NCBI RefSeq assembly: GCF_001661265.1 | Contig: NW_017567010.1 | Span: forward strand, 124,001 to 188,000 | Direction: 5' to 3' | Origin: Saitoella complicata NRRL Y-17804 | Lineage: Eukaryota > Ascomycota > Saitoellomycetes > Saitoellales > Saitoellaceae | Length of the DNA: 64,000 nucleotides | Shown here: positions 9,387-20,773 of the stretch, one piece after another | Numbering within the stretch: position 1 is the stretch's first letter | Layout: each line of letters opens with the position of its first letter | Program-made: the position numbers and the translations under genes | Notes under the pieces: model-generated | What the model was told of the DNA's origin: nothing | Database searches by the model: none | What the model saw: the letters and a program-made list of their open reading frames with translations, nothing else

Positions 9387-10325
9387 CGAAAGATAGGCGA
9401 GAAGGCAATTGAGACCGACTCAATTGGCTATGTATGACCACCCGGCGTAAAGCTGCGAAATGAACTCGGAAAAACGAAAGGACACCGGCTTGGGGCGGGA
9501 GTCTCTTGGCGAACTGTTGGGGGTGTGGGGGTATAGACCTGCTGATCCGGGTGACCTCACCGACAGAGTGAACGACAGACGGGTTGGGGATATCGCTGTG
9601 GGTGGGATCCTCGCGGGCTTCTTAATCCTCTGCGGGGGGGGGCGAAATCTCGTGTGGCACCGGGGAGGCCAGATTTTGTTGGGGCACTCGGAGACGCGCA
9701 GCGCGACCGAAAATGCGCAAGTTCCCTTGGTTGGGGGCAAAACAACCCGTAACTGGAGCTTATGCCCTGCTGGAACCCGACATGTGGGCAACGTCAAGCA
9801 TAAATCTTCTGACGAAATCGTTGGAATCTGTATGGAAAGGGTCCAAGGCAAGGCAAGCCTTCGGTAAAGGCTCTGGTTTTGGTTAAGCTATGCATGTCGG
9901 CGGAGCGGGTGCGCAGTACCACGGACACTCGTTTGGACCCTGGGCAATTGCGCAATCGCCGGTCTTTGGAAGAGTGAGGAAGATAGTTCAATGCAATCGT
10001 ATATCATTTTCTCTATCTATCGAACTGCCCAGCACAGAGCCATTCTCTCAGTAAAGCACAGCAGCCGTCAAGTTCGGTCAGATTCGCCACCCTAAATTGA
10101 GTCCCCCCGCACGTCCCGCAGGCGAGATTGATGCACGCCACACTTAAAGTCGAACCCCCATCGATTCAACCGCCCATGCAAACAAATCGCCACCATGACC
10201 TCGGCCAAGACCAAGACCAGATGTAGCCCCTGGTGAGGTTCATCTCTTTCGCCACAACGTCCCATCGCTCATGCCCATTAATCACCGCCTCCCGATCCTA
10301 CTCCTGGTAGCAACATGTACGTGGT
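9387..10325. other. Intergenic, no gene seen
   Basis: About 940 bases between the OLE1 promoter and the 3' end of the next minus-strand gene. Several short open frames exist but none has a recognisable domain or consistent coding character. The region must hold the rest of the OLE1 regulatory sequence. Confidence 0.5.
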
Positions 10326-11275
10326 TTAGATCGCCTCCAACCCAGTATTCCGCACCTTCCTGTTCACAACTCCGCCCACTCCAAACGCCGGCAAAATCCG
10401 TCCTATTCGCGCAAATGTACTCTTGAGGTACAGCTGTGACATTTTTTGTAGTCGTTGGGAGGTTGGCATGGGCCCTGGTTCGTTGTACAATGACAATCCT
10501 ACACAGCTCAAATTAGCACTCAACACGTCACTTCCCACAGCATGGGAGACATACCGAAGAGATGGAATGGCGTCGAGAGGAATTGTACAGCGCAAGGCGT
10601 GAGAAGTTGCGCGCATGTGAGACCACCGGGGGTGTATGGCGCGATCATGGCGGGAACGTTAAAGGAGGAGAAAACGGTTAGGGAGTCACGGGTTGTGAAG
10701 AGGACGTAAGCCATGGGTGGGAACCGGCGTTGTTGCGCCGCGGCGGCTGTGGACATATGTCGGGATATGGTTGAGGATATTTTCGAGGATGGTGGTTGTG
10801 GTCGTGTCGGTGCTGCTGTCTGAGGTGATGGTGACGCACCATGTGCTCCATACGCCTTCGTCAACTCCCGATCCTTAATCAACCCTAACCCGATATTCGC
10901 CGCAGTAGTAGCAACAAACTTCTCCACCCCACCGGCACCCACGAACCTATCCGTCTCCCCCCTCCACACTCCCATCCACGTATCAATCGAGTTCGCCGTC
11001 AAGTACGTACCCCCATACACCATGAACACGAGTCCGAACATCGGGTTGCGCATGAACTTAATGGGGGTTGTGAGGAATTGGCGGAGGGAAGAGGTGATGG
11101 AGGTTGTTAGCGGGGCACGGCCGGATGCGTTTTCGATAATTGCGCGGTCGATGATGTAGATTGCGGGGGAGATGATGAGGGCGGCGGACGCGGCAGCGGT
11201 TAGGTCGACGAAGCAGCGAGAGAGGAGGTTTGGCAGGGGACGGCGGGTCGTTGTTGTGGGTTTTGGTTGTGACAT
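10326..11275 (-). CDS. Conserved fungal mitochondrial membrane protein, unknown function
   Basis: Two exons, 11275-10555 and 10498-10326, around a 56-base intron (GTATGT...GTGTAG, branch GCTAAT). The product is about 297 residues. The N-terminus is short and basic and is followed by hydrophobic segments near 25-45 (TAAASAALIISPAIYIID) and 80-95 (GLVFMVYGGTYLTANS). The stretches ANIGLGLIKDRELTKAYG, FTTRDSLTVFSSFNVPAMI and AVQFLSTPFHLFGLSLYNEP have the repeated look of a mitochondrial carrier-like fungal family of unknown role. From memory I cannot give a gene name. A run of about 35 Ala/Pro/Ser-rich residues interrupts the middle. Localisation to mitochondria is inferred. Confidence 0.75.
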
Positions 11276-11978
11276 TTTGAGGTGTGGTGTCTAGAGTGCG
11301 GTTCTATCCGATCTAGATTGTGACAATGCTGTTGATCCAGGAAAAACGGATCAAATGTAGATACTTTCACGTACGCGTCGTCGTGATGTCGATGTGAGAC
11401 TTGAGTAAACGATTGCAACTTTCTGGTGCTTTGGTACCGAGAGGAGGGGTACCTGTTCCGTCGACGAAAATCCGAAAGATGCCGAAATGAACGGCGAGTC
11501 GGGGCAGCTGAAAAGAAGGTAAACTTGAAGGTGAGTAACGTCAAGCGATCCTGCGCTTTGACCTGATGCGATACAGTATGCCTGGCTGAGGAAGAGCTCG
11601 GAGGAGGTGTCGTCTGTCTCTTCCAACTTTTTCCTCGATGCGATCGTTGATGGTTCAAAGTCTGACCTGAATCTGCAGGTGCATTTGGCGCGGGTAGGCT
11701 TACGAGATTTTGCGGAGAGAACCGAGAAGCTCCGGCCGGCAGCGAATGGGAGGAGTGACAATGTTAAGCTGGGCGTCATTCGAATCGATCTCTTTGAAAA
11801 CTGTTACACAAATGAACATGATTGAAGCACCCCATTCGTCTGTTCAACCCAGCTAATCAGCCTCAGGACGGCCAGGGGTGGAGCCCTGGTCTAACGCATA
11901 TGTGACGCAGTTGGGTCCCAGCACCCAGCAGCTGGTGCTCGCGATAGCAAACAAAACAAATCAGAACAGCACTACACC
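11276..11978. other. Divergent intergenic region, no gene seen
   Basis: 703 bases between two divergent start codons. A minus-strand frame at 11351-11779 is open for 142 codons but has no domain and is probably chance. The region should contain both promoters. Confidence 0.45.
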
Positions 11979-13691
11979 ATGGATGAGGAATACGACGTTA
12001 TCGTTCTAGGTGCGCAACTTCTTCTTAATCCATCTGGGTTCTTGCTTAACCTTTGCACAGGCACTGGTCTCACCGAATGTGTCCTCTCCGGCCTCCTTTC
12101 CGTTGAGGGCAAGAAGGTCTTGCACATGGATCGCAATGATTACTACGGAGGGTACGCCGTTCTACTGTCTTTTCGGGGAATGTGACTTATAGACGTCGTA
12201 CAGAGCGAGTGCCTCGTTGAACCTGACCCAATTGTTTGCGAAGTTTAGGGACGGACAGCAACCCCCCACCAGCTTGGGACGAGACAGGTGCGTGCGCATA
12301 CATTTCCGAGGGACCGTGGGCTGATTAGGGGATGTATGCAGAGATTGGGCTGTGGATCTTATCCCTAAGTTCCTCATGGCAAATGGAGAGTTGACCAACA
12401 TGCTCGTCCACACTGATGTTACGCGTTACCTCGAGTTCAAGCAGATCGCTGGATCGTATGTTTACAAGGACGGAAAGATCGCTAAGGTTCCCTCGAACGA
12501 GATGGAGGTATAGAAAACGGCGACTCCATGGATAATGGAATGTTGACGGATTTTGTACAGGCTGTCAGGTCTTCCCTTATGGGTATCTTCGAGAAACGCC
12601 GTATGAAGAAGTTCTTCGAGTGGGTCGGTGCTTACAAGGAGAATGACCCTTCTACCCACCAAGGTTTGTTCTAATCCATCTCCGCTAGGATATTAGCTGA
12701 CGTGATTTGAACAGGCCTCAACCTCTACAAGAACACCATGAACGAAGTCTACTACAAATTCGGTCTCGACAAAGGAACCCAGGACTTCATCGGCCACGCC
12801 ATGGCCCTCCACCTCGACGACTCTTACAAGCCTAAGCCAGCAAAGGAGACGATTGACCGTATCCTTCTCTACCTCGGCTCCATGGCTCGGTATGGAAAGT
12901 CACCTTACATTTACCCTCTCTACGGTTTGGGCGAGTTACCTCAGGGCTTCGCGCGTTTGAGCGCGATTTACGGAGGAACTTACATGCTCGACAAGAAGAT
13001 CGACGAAATCGTCTACGACGAGGAGGGTGTCGCGATCGGTGTCAAGAGTGAGGGCGAAGTAGCGAAGGGCAAGCTCATCATTGGTGACCCTTCGTATTTC
13101 CCTAACAAGGTCCGCAAGACTGGACGTGTTGTTCGTGCGATCTGTGTTTTGCAGCACCCGATCCCTAACACGGATAATGCCGATTCGGTGCAAATCGTCA
13201 TCCCCCAGAACCAGATTGGTCGCAAGAATGGTGAACACCAATGATGCCCAGGATGATTGGATTGTTGCTGACATCATGTTCACAGATATCTACATCGCGG
13301 AAGTTTCCTCCACCCACAACGTCTGCGCAAAGGACCACTATCTGGCTATCGTCTCCACCATCGTCGAGACCGACAACCCACACGTCGAAATTGAACCCGG
13401 AATCAAGCTCCTCGGTCCCATCCTCGACAAATTCATCTATATCGCTGATATCATGGAACCCATCGAGGACGGAACGAAGGATAAGTGCTACATCTCAAAG
13501 GTTCACTCTCAAGGATGAATTCGTGTGAATTTGCATGCTAATGTTGAGGCGAACAGAGCTTTGATGCGACGAGTCATTTTGAGACGACGACGGATGATGT
13601 CATGAATATTTACAAGAGGATCGAGGGGAAGGAATTGGTGTTGAAGAAGAGACCGGCGCCTGGGGAGGAGGGGGATTTGGAGGGTATGTAA
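11979..13691 (+). CDS. GDI1: Rab GDP dissociation inhibitor
   Basis: Eight exons: 11979-12009, 12061-12151, 12204-12287, 12342-12507, 12561-12663, 12715-13230, 13286-13500, 13557-13691. Every junction has GT-AG ends, and the seven introns are 51-56 bases. The product is about 446 residues, the family length. Rab GDI extracts GDP-bound, prenylated Rab proteins from membranes and keeps them soluble for the secretory cycle. Family marks include [17 protein letters not shown] at the start, [16 protein letters not shown], and the Rab-binding region [20 protein letters not shown]. The C-terminal part [14 protein letters not shown]-like ([20 protein letters not shown]) is also typical. It is an essential gene in yeasts and looks intact. 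Confidence 0.96.
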
Positions 13692-13875
13692 GTGGAATCA
13701 TGGTAGGGAGGAGTAGAGAGGAATGTTTTGGGCGTTTTGAGTCTTGTTTGGGAGCGTTATTTTCTTTGTTAAAGCTGCAAATGCAAATGCCATTCATCAT
13801 TACTCGCTATGAATTCCCCAAAAACCTGACATTAGATTACTCTATATCTCGTATTCCGTGAGACGCTGCTTTATG

Positions 13876-16800
13876 CTAATTAATACCGAGGTCTCTCTTG
13901 AAGTTTTCGACCTCTCCTGCCGTCTTGCACAAATCATAAAACGAGCTTTCCGAATCACCCAACAAATTAGCCGGCGTATCAAACTCCAATAACTTCCCAT
14001 GATCAAGCACCATGACCCTATCATGCTTCACTGACAACCTATGCGCAATCGCAATGACCGTAGAATCCCGCAACTCCTCCCGAATCGTTTTCTGAATAAT
14101 CGTGTCGGTCTGGAAGTCGATACTCGCCGTCGCTTCATCCATGATGACGATCTTGGAGCGTCGGAGGAGTGCACGGGCGAGGGCGACGAGTTGACGCTGT
14201 CCTTGACTGAGGTTGAGGCCGCCCTCGCTGATTGGAGACGAGAAATCTTCGAAGACGTTTCCGTCTTCTGTCTCCGAACCGGCGTCACCGATGAGTTGGA
14301 CACGACGGAGGGCGTCGTACAGTTCGGCATCTGAGTACTCGTTGAATGCATCGAGGTTTGAGCGGACGGTACCCGTGAACAGGACAGGGTCTTGTGGGAT
14401 GATTGTCAAACGACTACGGAGGTCGGAGAGTGAGATCTTGGAGATGTTCACGTCGTCGATGAAGATATCTCCACCAGCAGCCTCGAGGAAACGGAAGAGG
14501 CCGAGAGTGATGGTTGATTTTCCGGATCCTGTTCGGCCTACGAGACAGATTTTCTCGTTGCTCTTGATGTCGAAGGTCAAGCCTCTCAGTACCAAGGGTA
14601 AGTCAGCTGCGTACTTTGCCTCGTAGTTGCGGAAGCTGATGGCTCCGTGCTCTGGCCATGTCGCCGGGGGTGATGGTTGATCCTGAGGTTCCGTGGGCAT
14701 GTTGGTGTACTCTGTCACACGCTCCACGGCGTTCATCGACAACTCCACATCAGTAATACGGCGAACCATCCAGAAGATGTACGTTTGGAAATCCAGAGCG
14801 AAGGACAGTGAGAAACCTGCTAAACCTGCGTCCACGCGGTTGATATTTATCAAGATAAGTGCTGCGGCGATGGTAGCGAAGAAACCGCCTAGGACATTAA
14901 AGCGGACAGACATCCACCTGTTGACAAGCCAGAGGTTGTATTGGACGTGGACAAGGATATTCATCTTTTCGAAAGATGCACGCAAGAAACGCTGAGAGGC
15001 GCCATATGCCCTGATGACCGATGTACCAGAAATAGTAGCCTGGAACAATTCAAAGATAGGCGACTTCGAGACCGAATCTAGACGCTTCAGCTCACGGGAA
15101 GCACGCATGTACACCCGACCGATGAAAACGGCAAACATGCACAACAACAGTGCAGCAATGAGGAAAGTTGGCGTAACGAAGATGCAGACAACCGTAACAC
15201 TGATAGTACCAAGGGTGTTGATCGCCAGCCAAGCATTGTCATTCGCAACCTTGGAGTCAATGGTCTCAAAGTCCTTGCTGAATCTATTGAGCACTCTGCC
15301 CACTGGGGTAGTATCCAACCATCGCATGGGTGCATAGAGAACCGTATGAAGGAGACGGCGGTACATAACCCTGGAAGCTTGAATACTTCCATAGAAGGTA
15401 ACTGCAAATCGAACGAGGCCCATGAGGATAGACACAACGGCAATGGCGACATAGATACCGAGGTAGTACTCGACAGAATGCTCTTCAGTTGCGCCCTTGA
15501 AGGTATGGAAGGCGAACTGTTGGGACGACACAGAGGCGATGGCTCGCTTAGCCAACATGGCTGCAGTTCTGCCTTTGTATGACGAAGACCAAAGCCTGAG
15601 CCAATAACTCTCAGCAACTTCAAGACCTTGCGCCGTAATGAATGCACCGATGATCATACACCAGAACAGCACACCTCCGTTAGCGAGGAAGTACGACGAG
15701 TAGACCTGAGTCTTTACAGCACCCCTCTCACGCGCCTCTTCCTCCACAAACTTCTTCGGCTTCTTCCCAAGATCGACCGATTTGGTCATTTCCTCGGGAT
15801 CGCCATCGATCTCGTGCGCATCAGTCTTGTCGCCTGGTACAGCATCGCGTTCGATCTCTTCATCCTCTTCTTCGTCGAGAATGTGCTGCAGACTACCAGT
15901 ACGCTTGAGCTCAGCAAGATAACCCGCATGCTCGATTCTGCCACCTTTGAGAGCCATGATGTAGTCAGCCCCGTTCATACAAAGCTTGACGTGATGCGTG
16001 ACCAAAATCCTTGTTCGCTCCCTCATCAAGGGGCCCATCAAACACTTGTTCACAATGTGCGAGGACACATGAGCATCCAACGCACTCAGGACATCGTCAC
16101 AGATCAAGACCTCCGCACGGGAATAGACGGCCCGGGCAAGCGAAACACGAGCCTTCTGTCCACCAGAGATGTTCAAACCCTTTGCGCCGATCTCAGTCAA
16201 GTCACCGTCCTCGAGGATCTCCAAATCACGAGTCAATGCACACGCATTGATGACTGCGTTGTATCGCTTCTCGTTGTATGGGAGACCGAATAGGATGTTG
16301 TTGCGAATACTGTCATTGAGAAGCCATGCAGTTTGCGGAACATACGCCTTCGCACCAGAAATAATCCACTTCGCTGGTGGGATGATATCTTCACCGTGCT
16401 CGAAAGCGTTACTGTCGGCAGGCGGCAAAGAAACGGTCCCGTCGGTCACATCCGCCTCTCCAAGCAGTCCAAGCAGCATCAAAGTCTTACCAGCTCCCGT
16501 GTGTCCAAATATTAACGACAAAGCTCCTCGAGGAAACTCTGCATTGATATCCTTGAGCGAGAACGTAGGAGTAGCATCTGTTACGCTCTCAAGCGTATTA
16601 TCAGAAGGCCATGTGATCGTGGCATCTTTGACAACAATCGGCTCATGTGCAGCCCAAAACCGCTCGGGATTACTCCCCGAACTCGTATCATCGATCAACT
16701 TCTTATCATCAACCGGTGCATCCTCAATCTCAGCCGAATGCAAGAAACGCTGAATACGCTTCAACGAAGTCCACGCCTGAAGTGCCTCAACAACAGCCTC

Positions 16801-18633
16801 CGGAATGATATTCAATGCAAACCCGAGTTCCTTGAAGACACTCAACGTCGTAAAAGCCAGCGCAGGCGTCAAATCCTGTCCCTGCAACTTCGTATACGAG
16901 AAGAACGCCGAAACGGTAACCAAAATCGGACTCCCACTCCAGATCAAGTTGAAGCATACATCCAAGAACCAAACACGTCTCAGCTCCCTGACTTCCTCAT
17001 CACGCATCTCGTTGACTTTCGCTTCCCAGTTTCGCTCCCATGCCATGAATTTCAGCTGTCGGATGCCCTGCAAGATCTCGGTCATGATTCCGACGCGACG
17101 ATCACGGATCTTCATGAGGTTTGACTGGGATGAAGAGTATGACTTTGATGCCCATTGGTTGATGGGTAAGAGTACGATCATGACGCTGAAGCCGACGAAG
17201 GTAGACCATCCAAGTAGGTTGTAGAGGAAGAAGATGGCGACGGCGATTTGGAGAGGTGCGTCAGCCAACATCCAATCCCACGTCGAGTACGTCGCAACGC
17301 GGTCAGCGTCGACGGCCATGAGGTTAAGCACATTCTGTCGAGATCCACCGACTTCTTCATCACCTTTCTTGTCCTTCTTGCTTGCGTCATCATCGTCTTC
17401 TCCGTCATCCTTCTTCTCCGTGTTGACATCAACTCCGACGATGTCCTTGCGCTTCAGCGTCTTTGCGAAAATTGCCGTATTCAAGACACTGTTGACCTTT
17501 GTCTGTAGCACACACGCAGAGATATACCACACCTGAGCGTACAAAATCGCATAAGCCAGCTTCGCCGCACACATACCAGCGACGTAATACCATCCATACC
17601 ACCACTCCACTTCACCTACCTTGTACATCTGCACGAACTGCAAAATCCTCAGGAGGAAAAATGTCGGAGCATACTGGAGGACAGACGACACGAGTCCCAT
17701 ACTCCATTGCAGGATAAATTGCCATTTGAAGGTGACGATGATACGGCGGAGGAGATGCCAGCCTTTACCGTCGCTATCGGCGAAGTGGCGGTGGAGGTTT
17801 TGGGCACGGAAGGTGGCGCGCTGTGCCCCAAGGTCTTCGACTTCGAGTCTGTTTTCTCGGACAGCTCTGTCATTAATCTCCTTCGTCCATGAGAATGTCA
17901 AGAAGGACCACAAGGAGGCATGGACTGCACCATCAACCATCTTCCCATCAAAAACAAGTCTCGGTCCTCTCGGAAAGACGAGCGTAACACCAAACAAAAC
18001 AGTAGATGCCGTAAGTAGGATGGACGACAATGCAACATCCAGCTTCGTCAGCTTATCCTCCTCAAGAAAATACCGCCGAAGAAGCGCATCATGCAACCCC
18101 CACCCCGACCCACCCACAACAAACCCAGAAACAACAGCCAAATGCACAATATACCAAAACGCATATCTCGGCCGCCTCGTCGACCCGAACAAAATCACCA
18201 AGGCCGCGACAAACACCCACGACACAAACGTCAACCACCCAGCAACAGCAACGCCGGCATTACTTGTCAAATGATCATGATACGACATCCTCGCACCCGC
18301 CCAGAATCCGGAACTTAGGACACCGATGGCTGTACACAGAGCGATGAGAGCGCGGTGTACTGAAGTCGCGTAGTATGTCCCAGGCGCTGGATCACCCTCC
18401 TTCTCCGCTCTCTTGAGCTTTCGCGGCGCATACGTAGATTTACGGGTCGTGAGGAGGATGAGCGCGGATATGGCTATCGCTGGATAAGGCAGCAAGGATG
18501 GTAGCCATTCTGGTAGCTGACTTGCCATGGTGGAGGTTTGGTCGTGACTCAACGTTGAACTGTTGGACAATTTCGGCACAAAAATCGCGGACATGTGCAT
18601 GACATAAATGCTGCACGTCGCCGGCAGGTACAC
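13876..18633 (-). CDS. ABC transporter, ABCC/MRP subfamily, full length
   Basis: A single exon of up to 1585 codons; the ATG at 18528 (MASQLPEWLP) is an equally good start. Layout is TMD0-TMD1-NBD1-TMD2-NBD2. NBD1 has Walker A GHTGAGKT near residue 710, signature NISGGQ and Walker B LICDD, where Asp replaces the catalytic Glu, as is usual in ABCC proteins. NBD2 has Walker A GRTGSGKS near 1364, signature LSQGQRQ and Walker B IVIMDEATASID. An acidic linker lies between the halves. ABCC members in fungi move glutathione conjugates, bile-acid-like anions or drugs across vacuolar or plasma membranes. The sequence does not decide between YCF1/BPT1- and YOR1-like roles, though five N-terminal membrane spans favour the long MRP form. 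Confidence 0.93.
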   Translation of the reverse strand: MYLPATCSIYVMHMSAIFVPKLSNSSTLSHDQTSTMASQLPEWLPSLLPYPAIAISALILLTTRKSTYAPRKLKRAEKEGDPAPGTYYATSVHRALIALCTAIGVLSSGFWAGARMSYHDHLTSNAGVAVAGWLTFVSWVFVAALVILFGSTRRPRYAFWYIVHLAVVSGFVVGGSGWGLHDALLRRYFLEEDKLTKLDVALSSILLTASTVLFGVTLVFPRGPRLVFDGKMVDGAVHASLWSFLTFSWTKEINDRAVRENRLEVEDLGAQRATFRAQNLHRHFADSDGKGWHLLRRIIVTFKWQFILQWSMGLVSSVLQYAPTFFLLRILQFVQMYKVGEVEWWYGWYYVAGMCAAKLAYAILYAQVWYISACVLQTKVNSVLNTAIFAKTLKRKDIVGVDVNTEKKDDGEDDDDASKKDKKGDEEVGGSRQNVLNLMAVDADRVATYSTWDWMLADAPLQIAVAIFFLYNLLGWSTFVGFSVMIVLLPINQWASKSYSSSQSNLMKIRDRRVGIMTEILQGIRQLKFMAWERNWEAKVNEMRDEEVRELRRVWFLDVCFNLIWSGSPILVTVSAFFSYTKLQGQDLTPALAFTTLSVFKELGFALNIIPEAVVEALQAWTSLKRIQRFLHSAEIEDAPVDDKKLIDDTSSGSNPERFWAAHEPIVVKDATITWPSDNTLESVTDATPTFSLKDINAEFPRGALSLIFGHTGAGKTLMLLGLLGEADVTDGTVSLPPADSNAFEHGEDIIPPAKWIISGAKAYVPQTAWLLNDSIRNNILFGLPYNEKRYNAVINACALTRDLEILEDGDLTEIGAKGLNISGGQKARVSLARAVYSRAEVLICDDVLSALDAHVSSHIVNKCLMGPLMRERTRILVTHHVKLCMNGADYIMALKGGRIEHAGYLAELKRTGSLQHILDEEEDEEIERDAVPGDKTDAHEIDGDPEEMTKSVDLGKKPKKFVEEEARERGAVKTQVYSSYFLANGGVLFWCMIIGAFITAQGLEVAESYWLRLWSSSYKGRTAAMLAKRAIASVSSQQFAFHTFKGATEEHSVEYYLGIYVAIAVVSILMGLVRFAVTFYGSIQASRVMYRRLLHTVLYAPMRWLDTTPVGRVLNRFSKDFETIDSKVANDNAWLAINTLGTISVTVVCIFVTPTFLIAALLLCMFAVFIGRVYMRASRELKRLDSVSKSPIFELFQATISGTSVIRAYGASQRFLRASFEKMNILVHVQYNLWLVNRWMSVRFNVLGGFFATIAAALILININRVDAGLAGFSLSFALDFQTYIFWMVRRITDVELSMNAVERVTEYTNMPTEPQDQPSPPATWPEHGAISFRNYEAKYAADLPLVLRGLTFDIKSNEKICLVGRTGSGKSTITLGLFRFLEAAGGDIFIDDVNISKISLSDLRSRLTIIPQDPVLFTGTVRSNLDAFNEYSDAELYDALRRVQLIGDAGSETEDGNVFEDFSSPISEGGLNLSQGQRQLVALARALLRRSKIVIMDEATASIDFQTDTIIQKTIREELRDSTVIAIAHRLSVKHDRVMVLDHGKLLEFDTPANLLGDSESSFYDLCKTAGEVENFKRDLGIN

Positions 18634-19130
18634 ACCTTAATTATGGGCAAGACGGATGAGATGGTTATGAAGGTTTATTTCGGTTTATTTTGCTGGGATT
18701 TGGCATGGAGGTAGCTACGAGGTTGTTCGCACGGCGGGGGTCGGGGATACGTCATGGCCGGCGCCGGGTACCCCCACGATTTTTCTCAAATTCGCTCCGA
18801 AACGAATACACCAACACCAACATCCGAATCCTAACACTTCGTCCCGGCGCAGTCGCTTCGACGAATTTCCACATGCAACGCGTCGGACATGATCAATCAC
18901 AGCATGACGAGTTCTTCGAGGGGTGGGAGGAGGAGTATTATGGTTTGGGATCGGGAGTGAGATGAGGGGATGAAGAAATTCGTAGATCTCCATAAAGTCC
19001 CACGGTCCGATTGCGTCACATGCACTCAATCGATAAGACCAGGTTCCGGCCCGGAGTTCAACGTCACAGGCACCACCACCCTGCAGCAATCGCCAGCACC
19101 AACACATCTCCAATCTCAATCGATCTACCC
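18634..19130. other. Divergent promoter region, ABCC / MDR
   Basis: 497 bases between divergent starts. Short in-frame ATGs upstream of 19131 belong to leader sequence. No gene or clear element is recognised. Confidence 0.45.
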
Positions 19131-20213
19131 ATGTCTTCTCAATACACAGCCTACGCCTACACCCACCACGGCCCCCCTGCCACCGTCCTCAACACCACCC
19201 AGCTCCCCCTCCCCACAACCTCCGCCCTCTCCTCCACCCACCTTCTCATCCGCACAACCTCCCTCGCCCTCAACCCCATCGACCACAAATTCATGCTCAA
19301 CACCGCCCTCGGCTGGACAGGCCTCATCACGAAACCCAGCGTACCCTGCGAAGACGTTAGTGGCGTCGTCGAGTGGGCTGGGGATGAGGTCAAGGAGGAG
19401 TTTGCGGTTGGGACGAAGGTTTGGGGGGTTGTTGATGCGCCGGATCAGATGAAGAGGGGTGGGACGTTGGGGGAGTATGCACTCCTTAACAGTGCCCATG
19501 CTATTCCTCTCCCCACTGAGGGACAAGTTGGATTAGTCGATGCGGGCGGTTTGGGATGTTCGAGTTTGACTGCATACCAGGCACTCGTACAAGATGGGGG
19601 CTTGAGGGAAGGACACAGGGTTTTCGTTAATGGGGCTTCTGGGGGTGTGGGTACCATGGCCATTCAAATCGCTAAACACATTGTTGGGCCGCGTGGGGTT
19701 GTTGTGGGTGCGTGTTCGGCGAAGAACGTCGAGTTGGTCATGGAGTTGGGCGCGGATGACGTCGTCGACTACACCGCCGGAGACCTCGGCAAACAGCTCG
19801 CGGTCAAGTATGGCAAGGAACCGTTCGATCTCGTCCTCGACACTGTCGGAATCGATGACCTCTACCACGCTTCCCCCAAATTCTTGAAGGCAGAGGGGGG
19901 CAAATTCGTCAACGTCGGCGCCGAAGTCACCTCTTTATCCGACATCCTCCGTCTCTCATCATCCATGATCCCCAAGCTCCTCCAACCGACCTGGCTGGGT
20001 GGGACACCCCGTCCGTATATCTTCTCCGCATTGAAAATCACCAAGGATAAGTTGGAAGCAGTTAATACGATGGTTAGGGATGGTGTGTTGAGGGTTATCG
20101 TTGATTCGAAGTGGGAGTTTGGGAAGAGGGAGAGTGTGATTGGGGCTTTTGAGAAGATTATGGGAAAGAGGACGAGGGGAAAGGTCTTGATTGTCGTTAG
20201 GGATGAGGAGTAA
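19131..20213 (+). CDS. Zinc-independent MDR-family oxidoreductase (quinone reductase-like)
   Basis: 360 residues from MSSQYTAYAY; an in-frame upstream ATG at 19011 adds 40 residues of poor quality and was not chosen. The N-terminal catalytic half has LALNPIDHKFML and VPCEDVSGVVEWAGDEV, and the Rossmann half has the nucleotide-binding VNGASGGVGTMAIQIAKH near residues 168-185. DLVLDTVG and KFVNVGAEVTSL follow. The structural zinc cysteine cluster of alcohol dehydrogenases is absent, so it belongs with NADPH quinone oxidoreductases or enoyl reductase-like (RTN4IP1/ETR) members. The substrate cannot be told from sequence. It is a single exon, divergent from the ABCC gene. Confidence 0.88.
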   Translation: MSSQYTAYAYTHHGPPATVLNTTQLPLPTTSALSSTHLLIRTTSLALNPIDHKFMLNTALGWTGLITKPSVPCEDVSGVVEWAGDEVKEEFAVGTKVWGVVDAPDQMKRGGTLGEYALLNSAHAIPLPTEGQVGLVDAGGLGCSSLTAYQALVQDGGLREGHRVFVNGASGGVGTMAIQIAKHIVGPRGVVVGACSAKNVELVMELGADDVVDYTAGDLGKQLAVKYGKEPFDLVLDTVGIDDLYHASPKFLKAEGGKFVNVGAEVTSLSDILRLSSSMIPKLLQPTWLGGTPRPYIFSALKITKDKLEAVNTMVRDGVLRVIVDSKWEFGKRESVIGAFEKIMGKRTRGKVLIVVRDEE

Positions 20214-20773
20214 ATGTTCGAGCCTTGAGCCCGGCTGCGGAGAAGGAGAAGGAGTGAAGGGTATTGGCCGTGGCTATGGAGGTATATGATAATGATAGTT
20301 TAAGGGTTCAACTGAATGTACCGGGTTTCTATGAAAATGGCTCAGAGCGACAGGGTCCTTCTCTTCTTGAGTGGGTGTATGCGTGCATGGAGAAATGGCT
20401 CAGTGTTCCCGCGGCGGTTGCAGTTGGCCAGCAGCTGGTGGAGCAGTAAAACAGCATACACTCACCAATCCCGACCCCTTGTCCGGAAATGCCTCACAGA
20501 ACGCGGGTTCAGCTGTGCTTCGCCTCGCTTCGAAGCGAAATGACAAAAAGATGGGCGCTAATGCACACAGCCCCACAGAAAAGTGTGGGAACTCTACGCT
20601 GCCTCTCGCACGCCGTCGTCAAAGAAATCCCTCAGCTTCGAATGGCAAAGGTGGAATGAGCGCACTGCTGCTGCCGACAGCGATAGGTTGACCGCCTATA
20701 TAGTCTGCCCTCGCTTCCTCCTCGAAAGGATCAGCAAGACAGCAAAGGACAGCTCAAGGACAACAGAGCAACA
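20214..20773 (+). promoter_or_regulatory. Promoter region of the phosphate transporter gene
   Basis: 560 bases before the PHO89-type gene. TATATA lies at 20697-20702, 72 bases before the ATG. I see no CACGTG palindrome of the Pho4 type. No gene is present. Confidence 0.45.

Noticed and set aside
11351-11779. 142-codon minus-strand frame between the mitochondrial protein and GDI1
   Set aside because: It lies in a divergent promoter region, is low in complexity and has no recognisable fold or family.
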